Shown: positions 6,484 to 11,896 of the stretch, in pieces
Numbering within the stretch: position 1 is the stretch's first letter
Layout: the number at the start of each line of letters is the position of its first letter
Assembly (NCBI GenBank): GCA_900757255.1
Contig: CAAENE010000429.1
Coordinates: forward strand, 1 to 11,896
Source of the DNA: Clostridia bacterium
Lineage (GTDB): Bacteria; Bacillota; Clostridia; HGM11514
Direction: 5' to 3'
Length of the DNA stretch: 11,896 bases
Translations under genes and position numbers: made by a program
Notes under the pieces: generated by a model
The model's input: the letters and a program-made list of their open reading frames with translations, nothing else
Database searches by the model: none
What the model was told of the DNA's origin: nothing

Positions 6484-7188
6484 ATGAATGTTTTAGCAAT
6501 CGGGTGCCATCCCGACGATATTGAAATCGGGTGTGCGGGTACCCTGGCAAAATACAGTAAATTGGGTCACAAAGTCACCGTCTGCCATGTGGCAAACGGT
6601 AATCTGGGACACGAAATCATAGAGCCGGAAAATTTATGCGTGATACGTAAAAAAGAAGCTGAAAATGCAGGCGCGCTGGCGGGTATTGAGGTTGTCACCT
6701 GCGATATCGGGGATTTGCTGGTCTATGACGGGGAGAAAAGGCAGCGCGATTTGGTTGTCGATGTAATCCGAAAAACACAGCCTGATGTTATCATTACACA
6801 TTCGCCTCAGGATTATATGCCCGACCATACGGCTGTCAGCAAGCTCGTCTTTGACGCTTCCTTTGCGGCAAGCGTTCCTCACTACAAAACCGCTGTGCCA
6901 GGCGCGGCTGAGGTCACGCCGATTTATTATATGGATACTCTGGCCGGCGTCAATTTCCTGCCAACCGAATATGTGGATATTTCCGAAACCATTGAGCTGA
7001 AGCTCGAAATGCTCGAGTGCCATATCAGCCAGCTGAAATGGATGCGGGATCATGATAATATTGATTTTGCAGAGTTCGTCAAAACCTGCGCCCGGTTCCG
7101 CGGCCTTCAGTGCGGTGTTAATTATGCAGAAGGCTTTACCAAATGCTATGCCTGGCCGAAATTAGTACCGCGCCGTCTGCTGCCCTAA
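6484..7188 (+). CDS. PIG-L/LmbE-family zinc N-deacetylase
   Basis: A 234-residue deacetylase acting on an N-acetylated sugar or sugar conjugate, with the family motif CHPDDIEIGCAGT (8-20). His9 and Asp12, together with His115 of MPDHTAV, are the expected zinc ligands and Asp11 the general base. The C-terminus has GVNYAEGF, as in many LmbE-like proteins. No signal peptide, so cytoplasmic. The family includes GlcNAc-PI deacetylase, MshB, BshB and archaeal diacetylchitobiose deacetylase; linked sugar kinase and NagB-like genes favour a catabolic substrate such as GlcNAc or chitobiose over bacillithiol synthesis. First gene of the plus operon. The ATG at 6484 is preferred over a TTG at 6481, because GGAGG (6473-6477) is 6 bases from the ATG but only 3 from the TTG. 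The next gene begins 66 bp downstream. Confidence 0.88.
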   Translation: MNVLAIGCHPDDIEIGCAGTLAKYSKLGHKVTVCHVANGNLGHEIIEPENLCVIRKKEAENAGALAGIEVVTCDIGDLLVYDGEKRQRDLVVDVIRKTQPDVIITHSPQDYMPDHTAVSKLVFDASFAASVPHYKTAVPGAAEVTPIYYMDTLAGVNFLPTEYVDISETIELKLEMLECHISQLKWMRDHDNIDFAEFVKTCARFRGLQCGVNYAEGFTKCYAWPKLVPRRLLP

Positions 7189-7196
7189 CGTATCGG

Positions 7197-7228
7197 CCGC
7201 GGCGTAAACCTGTTTGGCGCACGCGCGG
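7197..7228 (+). other. Possible intercistronic mRNA hairpin between deacetylase and kinase genes
   Basis: CCGCGGCGT (7197-7205) pairs with ACGCGCGG (7221-7228) over 8 bp with one bulged G, leaving a 15-base loop. It lies in the only real gap (66 bp) of the plus operon, just before the kinase ribosome binding site. No U tract follows, so it is not a standard terminator; it could be an mRNA processing or stability element. Confidence 0.3.
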
Positions 7229-7254
7229 GTTAAAAATGAGAGGAGGGGATTACT

Positions 7255-8193
7255 TTGATTGCATGTGTTGGGATTATTGTTGCGGACGTTATCGTTAAAC
7301 CTGTCGACCAGATGCCCCATCGGGGGCTCCTCAAAAGAGTGGATTCCATTGAGCTTTTTTCAGGCGGAAACGCAATGACTGCAGCCGTCAATCTGAAAAA
7401 AATGGGACTTGATTCCTGTATCATCGGTAAAATCGGCTGCGACCCATTCGGGGATTTTTTGCAGGGCCGGCTCATCCAAAACGGAGTCAATACCGACGGC
7501 CTGATACGGGACAGTTCGGTTCAGACCTCCTGTTCAGCCGCACTTTCCGGAAGCGACGGGGAACGCACCTTTCTGCATTGTGTCGGCGCCAACGGTACAT
7601 TTTCGATTGATGATATCAATTGGGAGCTGATTTACAAATCCGATATTGTTTTCGTCACCGGCTCCTTTTTGCTGGACAGGTTCGACGGAGAACAGACCGC
7701 CGCGTTTTTGAAGGAATGTAAAAGTCTGGATAAGGTGACCGCACTTGACGTCTGCTGGGATGATTTTGGCAGATGGGGCCGGCTGATTCATCCGGCTATG
7801 CCTTATATCGATTATTTTTTGCCCAGCATTGAGGAGGCGGAGCAGATTGCACAGAAATCCGATTTTACTGAAATCTCAAATACCTTTTTTGACTGGGGCG
7901 TTAAAAGTACAGTCATTAAGCTTGGCAAAAAGGGTTGTTTTGCCCGCGAGTGCAGGGCGGACGCAGGACGAATCCTGCCGCCCGGACTGAACGTCACGCC
8001 GGTGGATACGACCGGTGCCGGAGACAGCTTCTGTTCTGGCTTTCTGGCAGCATTGTCCAAAGGCTTCTCCTTTTACGAATGTGCGGAGTTTGCCAATATC
8101 ACCGGTTCCCTTTGCGTCAGTCAAAGAGGAGCAAGCACTGCTATGGAACCATTTGAATGTATCTTAAAGAAAAAGGAGGGAGGAACGGTATGA
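7255..8193 (+). CDS. PfkB-family sugar kinase
   Basis: An ATP-dependent kinase of the ribokinase/PfkB fold, 312 residues, expected to phosphorylate a free sugar or amino sugar in the cytoplasm. The substrate-side signature is SGGNAMTAAVNLKKMG (36-51). The second PfkB signature, DTTGAGDSFCSGFLAAL (251-267), carries the anion-hole glycines and catalytic base Asp257. A central NGTF segment (113-116) and the ADVxxFVTG-like strand around 131-137 also fit. Translation starts at TTG (7255), with AGGAGGGG 6 bases upstream and no suitable ATG nearby. The stop overlaps the next start as ATGA, so coupling is likely. Substrate cannot be read from sequence: context suggests a deacetylated hexosamine such as glucosamine, but 2-keto-3-deoxy acids, fructose or nucleosides are also PfkB substrates. 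Confidence 0.9.
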   Translation: MIACVGIIVADVIVKPVDQMPHRGLLKRVDSIELFSGGNAMTAAVNLKKMGLDSCIIGKIGCDPFGDFLQGRLIQNGVNTDGLIRDSSVQTSCSAALSGSDGERTFLHCVGANGTFSIDDINWELIYKSDIVFVTGSFLLDRFDGEQTAAFLKECKSLDKVTALDVCWDDFGRWGRLIHPAMPYIDYFLPSIEEAEQIAQKSDFTEISNTFFDWGVKSTVIKLGKKGCFARECRADAGRILPPGLNVTPVDTTGAGDSFCSGFLAALSKGFSFYECAEFANITGSLCVSQRGASTAMEPFECILKKKEGGTV

Positions 8194-9170
8194 AAGCTGT
8201 TGTTTTCGGCGGCGGCAATATCGGACGCGGCTTTTTAGGCCAGCTTTTGTTTGAAAGCGGTTTTGAAACGGTATTCGTCGATATCAACCAGATGCTGCTT
8301 GATGAACTGAACGCCAGGAATCGTTACCCGATTAAAATTGTGTGCAACGAGTATCAAAAGGAAATCACGGTAGAAAACGTCAGAGGGGTGCACAGCAGCC
8401 AGGCGGCGGCTGAAATCGCCGATGCTGATATCCTGTTCACTTCAGCCGGTGTAAAAGTCCTGCCGCATATCGCTCCGGTCATCCGGCAAGGCCTGGCCCT
8501 GCGCAAAAGCGGTATTGATATCGTTATCTGCGAAAACCTGATGGACGCCGACCAGTATTTAAAAAATTTAGTACAGCCGAACGGTAATGTTGGATTTGTT
8601 GAGGCCAGCGTAGGACGGATGGTGCCTGTTATGACCGACGAAATGCGTGAGGGGGACATCACAAAGGTATGGGTCGAACCCTTCTGCACTTTGCCGGTCG
8701 ATCGGGAGGCGTTTTTAAATCCCATACCTCCGATAAAAGGGATGCTGCCTGATGCGCCATTTGCCTATTACATACAGAGCAAGCTGTATCTGCACAATAT
8801 GGGTCATGCGGTGGCCGCCTATATGGGTAAAAAAAAGGGGTATCGATACATTTGGCAGGCGATGGAGGACGAGGCCATTCATGAAACGGTAAAAAATGCC
8901 ATGTACGCTTCCGCCCTTGCCCTGCATTTTGAACATGACAAGCCGAAGGATGAGGTCATTGCCTATGCGGACGATCTCCTGTTCCGGTTCCAAAACCGGT
9001 ATCTGGGAGATACTACCGACCGCGTCGGCCGGGATGTTGAACGCAAGCTCGCTCCAAAGGACCGGCTGTTAGGCGCGTTAAAGCTATGTCAGAAGCATCA
9101 TGTGCCGACCGATAATATCAAACGCGGTATTATGGCGGCTCTCGATTATATTTATGAGGAGGAGAAATAA
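8190..9170 (+). CDS. Mannitol-1-phosphate 5-dehydrogenase-like oxidoreductase, short form
   Basis: Predicted NAD-dependent polyol- or sugar-phosphate dehydrogenase of the long-chain mannitol dehydrogenase family, 326 residues. The Rossmann motif FGGGNIGRGFLG (6-17) starts the protein. Asp31 in VFVDINQ suggests NAD rather than NADP. The catalytic K-N-H set is seen in SKLYLHNMGHA (Lys198, Asn203, His206). The segment RFQNRYLGD TTDRVGRD (about 266-282) also matches MtlD. E. coli MtlD is 382 residues (from memory), so about 55 C-terminal residues are absent. Start ATG at 8190 overlaps the kinase stop by 4 bp, with GGAGGGAGG just upstream. The reaction could be fructose-6-P/mannitol-1-P, but its place with a deacetylase, kinase and NagB-like protein suggests a related sugar phosphate. 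The family call is good; the substrate is open. Confidence 0.85.
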   Translation: MKAVVFGGGNIGRGFLGQLLFESGFETVFVDINQMLLDELNARNRYPIKIVCNEYQKEITVENVRGVHSSQAAAEIADADILFTSAGVKVLPHIAPVIRQGLALRKSGIDIVICENLMDADQYLKNLVQPNGNVGFVEASVGRMVPVMTDEMREGDITKVWVEPFCTLPVDREAFLNPIPPIKGMLPDAPFAYYIQSKLYLHNMGHAVAAYMGKKKGYRYIWQAMEDEAIHETVKNAMYASALALHFEHDKPKDEVIAYADDLLFRFQNRYLGDTTDRVGRDVERKLAPKDRLLGALKLCQKHHVPTDNIKRGIMAALDYIYEEEK

Positions 9171-9172
9171 GA

Positions 9173-10111
9173 ATGGATTTTATCAGTACGGTAAAAGGGT
9201 CTCTTTTAGAAGGGTTTTATCCCAAAGGCTGGGATATGAAAAAAATCGACCGCTGCTGTGAAAAGGGGGTTGCGCGCGAACATTTTTGGCACAAGGATTT
9301 TTATCCGGTCGAATGTGAATCTGTCCACGATTTTGATACTCTGATGGGGCATGAAATCGCATTACAGATTCAAAAAGCAAAACAGAATAATGAAAAAATT
9401 GCATTGATTGTTCCGGTCGGCCCGATGGGGATGTACAAATGGGCAGTTTATTTTCTGAAGGAATGGCAGGTTAAATGCGATCATGTTTACACCTTTAATA
9501 TGGACGAATGGGCGGATGGAGAGGGCAACACCCTTCCCAGCGATAATCCTGCCTCCTTTGAATACTGCATGAAGGAGGCTTTCTTTGACAAACTCGGCGA
9601 TCTTACCGTTCCGCCTGCACAGCGGAATTTTGCCACCAAAGAGAACCTGCCCACGTATCCGGAAAAGATTGCCGCCCTGAAGGCAGAAGGCGTAAAGCTT
9701 GTCCTGGTTTTCGGTATCGGGCGGATGTGTCATATCGCTTTCTGGGAACCGCATTTTGGCGACGAATTCGACACCGTTGACGAGTGGATGGAACAAAATT
9801 ACCGGCTGGGCGCTAAGCTGCATCCGCTCACCATTGAACAGAACGCCATCACCAGTTTTAAATCCCGCACCACTCTGGTCCCCTGCACCGCAAACACAGT
9901 TGGCCCCGGTCTTCTCTTTCAGGCCGACTACATCATCGGCGGTGCGGACGGTGCGCTTTCCCGCGGTATGGGCTGGCAGGGTATGAGTTTTCTTACTACC
10001 CTTCATTATGGCCCTGATAAATCCATCACCTCGTCCTTTATCCCTACGCTGCCCGGTAAACTATTTTATCTGAAAGAACTGGCCGGTCCTCTGGTACCCG
10101 ATGTAAACTAA
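9173..10111 (+). CDS. Divergent NagB-like sugar-phosphate isomerase/deaminase (Asp141 position is Met)
   Basis: Last gene of the plus operon, 312 residues, NagB-type fold. FNMDEW (108-113) matches the E. coli NagB Asp72 site, and VFGIGRMCHIAFWEP (179-193) matches its GVGNDGHIAFNEP loop. His187 and Glu192 are kept, but Asp141 is replaced by Met185 and the preceding-His glycine by Cys186. The phosphate loop reads VPVGPMGMY (80-88), like the other NagB-like protein here and unlike LPTGGTP. The Arg172 position is Phe (ITSF). The last 55 residues diverge from NagB, with a Gly-rich stretch at 256-270. It starts 2 bp after the dehydrogenase stop, with GAGGAGG inside that gene's end. The altered site argues against a simple GlcN-6-P deaminase; an isomerase, a deaminase of another amino sugar phosphate, or a ligand-binding protein are options. 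Confidence 0.78.
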   Translation: MDFISTVKGSLLEGFYPKGWDMKKIDRCCEKGVAREHFWHKDFYPVECESVHDFDTLMGHEIALQIQKAKQNNEKIALIVPVGPMGMYKWAVYFLKEWQVKCDHVYTFNMDEWADGEGNTLPSDNPASFEYCMKEAFFDKLGDLTVPPAQRNFATKENLPTYPEKIAALKAEGVKLVLVFGIGRMCHIAFWEPHFGDEFDTVDEWMEQNYRLGAKLHPLTIEQNAITSFKSRTTLVPCTANTVGPGLLFQADYIIGGADGALSRGMGWQGMSFLTTLHYGPDKSITSSFIPTLPGKLFYLKELAGPLVPDVN

Positions 10112-10122
10112 ACTGTAATAAT

Positions 10123-10148
10123 AAAAGGCTCCATAAGGGGCCTTTTTT
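10123..10148 (+). terminator. Rho-independent terminator of the PIG-L/PfkB operon
   Basis: AAAAGGCTCC (10123-10132) pairs with GGGGCCTTTT (10137-10146) over 10 bp with one G-U pair around an ATAA loop, and the T run extends to 10148. It begins 11 bases after the NagB-like stop codon and separates the operon from the secreted-protein gene. Confidence 0.92.
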
Positions 10149-10462
10149 GTTTATCGTCTTTTTTGAATTTATAAAAAACCGACTTCTTTTTTATAAATAT
10201 CAACCATTTTGTAATATTTGAACAAAGATCCATTGAAAAACTTGTTAATTTGTGCAATAATATCTATAATCATTTCATTTTTGACTCTTTATTCAAATAA
10301 AAAATAAATGCAGTTGAGATAAAATTCATGTATTTTTTACGACTTTTTTCATATTGTTCCCATAAAATTCCTACTTTATAATTGTATCATTGATTCTTAT
10401 GAATAAATAGCAGAACAAAAGGTCAATTTTTATATCCAAACTGTCATTGTTTGTTTCTTTTA
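10149..10462. other. AT-rich intergenic spacer without a recognisable gene
   Basis: About 310 bp of strongly AT-rich DNA between the operon terminator and the promoter of the next gene. I see no credible coding region, RNA gene or large repeat. A chance-level promoter match exists: TTGAAA (10233-10238), 17 bases, AATAAT (10256-10261). If it is real, the secreted-protein mRNA could have a leader near 290 bases. Confidence 0.6.
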
Positions 10463-10491
10463 TTGAGCTTACAATTATAGTAGGGTAAAAT
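10463..10491 (+). promoter_or_regulatory. Promoter of the secreted-protein gene
   Basis: TTGAGC (10463-10468) and TAAAAT (10486-10491) are separated by exactly 17 bases. Transcription would start near 10498, with a leader of about 58 bases. A small palindrome (CCCTTTGGG, about 10520-10528) lies in the leader before the AAGGAGG at 10541-10547. Confidence 0.55.
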
Positions 10492-10555
10492 TATTTTATA
10501 TTTTATCTTTGATTTGAAGCCCTTTGGGTTTTCATATAAAAAGGAGGAAATTATA

Positions 10556-11896
10556 ATGAGAGGAAAAACGAAAAAAATTGCTGTTCTTTTGGTACTATCA
10601 ATGCTATCCACACTTTTCTTCAGCTTCCCGTCTGTCTTTGCCGGAACGACTGACGCAACAGGCATTGTACAGGATGACGGTTCTATTTTGTATGGATTTA
10701 CAAGCGTTAACAGAGAAGAGACTGGTTCCGGCTGGGCTACCTGGTCAACTAGCAATACAACGGTTCCCGATTGTTCAAGGGGTTATACTGGCAGTAATAC
10801 CTCAACGGTCACCGCTTTTTTTGATGTTCCGACCGCAGGTAAATATGAGGTTATTTTTGTCAATAAAGCGGGGACGACAGCAGCAAGCCTGACCAGTGTA
10901 AACAATCTGGAAAAGGTTGATACGCCGGCATCGGCGTCACAAACGCTCAATCTGAAAACCAGCGCAGAGGGCACTGCCTCTTCGGCAAGCTATTATACCG
11001 CGTCTGCGGGTACCTTTTTTCTGAACGCCGGTTCAAACAGCGTACTGCAGCACCGCAATGCAGATTCCGGATATTTCCGTTTCGACGCGGTGTTGATTAA
11101 GCCTGTGGAGACGGATCCTGAAGCAACTCCCGCCCCGATTGTCATTCAATCAAGAAAGAATGTCGGTAATACAACCGGCACTCCTGTTGCACCCGCCAAC
11201 GTTGAGCTGGATAACGGCTGGGCACAGAACTCCGGTTTAACAAACTCTCTTGGAATGGCGCAGACGATATGGTCCGGCACGGAAAAACTAAGTGCAAAAT
11301 ATCGGCCTTCGGTACCGAAAGCCGGTTGGTATACAGTTTCGTTCTGGTATGTTTATCATACAACAAACAGTCCGGCTCAGTTTAAAGCCAACATATACGG
11401 AAACGGCGTTTTGACTTCAGATATCACTGCTCCTTCTGAAAAGACCGAGGGCCTCGCCGCAAGTCAATGGGTCACAATCGGCGACTATTATTTTTCCGGC
11501 GGTGAACAAGAATTCCTGCAGTTTGTAAACACACCCGCAGACAGCTCCAAGCAGGCACGTCTCGCGGAAGTTAAATTTACTTATGCGGAGGATCAGTCCG
11601 CTCCAGCGCCTACACCGACGCCGACTCCGACGCCAACGATTGGGGCTACTTATACAATTTCCGCTAACAGCAATGATTTGAACTATGCTGAATCGGGTAC
11701 ATGGGGTACAACTGGTGATTCTTCTCTGACTGTCAGCGATGCTGTAGGTGCAAGTCTGCACCGCTGGTCTTCAACAAAAGAATCTTATGCTACCTTTACT
11801 CTGCCGGCCGGCGCTCCGGATGGTTACTATACATTAGAGTATTATGTGACCGGCGCAACAACAGCAGGTTCCTTTACAATTAATGATATTTCGATA
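10556..11896 (+). CDS. Secreted multi-domain protein with golvesin-like beta-sandwich repeats (partial, runs off the window)
   Basis: An uninterrupted frame of 447 codons from the ATG at 10556 to the last base, with no stop seen, so the C-terminus is missing. AAGGAGG lies 8 bases before the ATG. Residues 1-29 form a signal peptide: MRGKTKK, a hydrophobic core, and cleavage likely after VFA (27-29). Three related beta-sandwich segments follow at about 40-184, 196-345 and 362 to the end. The first two show WxxW or GWA near the start, a PxAGxYxVxF strand, and a closing GDYYF or GTFFL strand followed by a segment like RFDAVLI. This resembles golvesin/Xly-type carbohydrate-binding-like domains (judged from memory). 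A PTPTPTPTPT linker (352-361) separates domains 2 and 3. It is probably exported to bind or degrade an extracellular polymer, with any catalytic domain downstream. It has its own promoter and may be functionally linked to the amino-sugar operons, but this is inference. Confidence 0.85.
   Translation, partial: MRGKTKKIAVLLVLSMLSTLFFSFPSVFAGTTDATGIVQDDGSILYGFTSVNREETGSGWATWSTSNTTVPDCSRGYTGSNTSTVTAFFDVPTAGKYEVIFVNKAGTTAASLTSVNNLEKVDTPASASQTLNLKTSAEGTASSASYYTASAGTFFLNAGSNSVLQHRNADSGYFRFDAVLIKPVETDPEATPAPIVIQSRKNVGNTTGTPVAPANVELDNGWAQNSGLTNSLGMAQTIWSGTEKLSAKYRPSVPKAGWYTVSFWYVYHTTNSPAQFKANIYGNGVLTSDITAPSEKTEGLAASQWVTIGDYYFSGGEQEFLQFVNTPADSSKQARLAEVKFTYAEDQSAPAPTPTPTPTPTIGATYTISANSNDLNYAESGTWGTTGDSSLTVSDAVGASLHRWSSTKESYATFTLPAGAPDGYYTLEYYVTGATTAGSFTINDISI

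Noticed and set aside
8157..8189. Upstream ATG for the dehydrogenase giving 11 extra residues
   Set aside because: The ATG at 8190 follows GGAGGGAGG and places the Rossmann motif at the very N-terminus, as in MtlD.
9362..10006. 214-codon open frame on the minus strand inside the second NagB-like gene
   Set aside because: Antisense to a gene with clear NagB motifs and operon position; the translation resembles no family I know.
10233..10261. Second promoter for the secreted-protein gene
   Set aside because: The hexamers and 17-base spacing are acceptable, but such matches are common in very AT-rich DNA and a closer promoter at 10463-10491 explains the gene.

Overview
The window looks like a chromosomal amino-sugar catabolism locus from a Gram-positive Bacillota, most likely Clostridia-like. 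This is inferred from strong AGGAGG-type ribosome binding sites before nearly every gene, AT-rich intergenic DNA around moderately GC-rich genes, a TTG start, paired AraC regulators, and a secreted protein with a Pro-Thr linker. I cannot name a species.

Layout. Bases 1-278 are a tandem array of about 2.4 copies of a 115-bp non-coding repeat that can fold into hairpins. A hairpin terminator follows at 299-331. On the minus strand, reading from 4272 down to 352, is a tight operon: a divergent NagB-like sugar-phosphate deaminase/isomerase, N-acetylglucosamine-6-phosphate deacetylase (NagA), and a cytoplasmic GH20 beta-N-acetylhexosaminidase. A divergent AraC-family regulator (4532-5425, plus) faces it. 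A second AraC-family regulator (5422-6315, minus) ends tail-to-tail with the first, sharing 3 bp. It is divergent from a plus-strand operon (6484-10111) encoding a PIG-L/LmbE-type deacetylase, a PfkB-family sugar kinase, a short mannitol-1-phosphate-dehydrogenase-like enzyme and a second divergent NagB-like protein. That operon ends in a clear rho-independent terminator (10123-10148). After about 400 bp of AT-rich DNA, a new promoter drives a secreted protein of repeated beta-sandwich (golvesin-like) domains; it is open to the window end, so its C-terminus is missing.

How it may work together. The minus operon reads as a hexosaminidase plus NagA route for GlcNAc-containing oligosaccharides taken into the cell. 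The plus operon has the parts for a different order: remove acetyl from the unphosphorylated sugar (PIG-L), phosphorylate (PfkB), then redox (MtlD-like) and isomerise or deaminate (NagB-like). The logic resembles the archaeal chitobiose route (Dac deacetylase, kinase, GlmD), but the MtlD-like enzyme has no place in it.

Most notable. Both NagB-like proteins have lost the aspartate equivalent to E. coli NagB Asp141 (Asn in one, Met in the other) while keeping the His and Glu of that triad. They also share an altered phosphate loop of the form VPxGPxGxY. This suggests a distinct subfamily with a changed reaction or substrate, and the plus operon is the best candidate here for an undescribed pathway. 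No transporter, RNA gene, mobile element or CRISPR array is visible.
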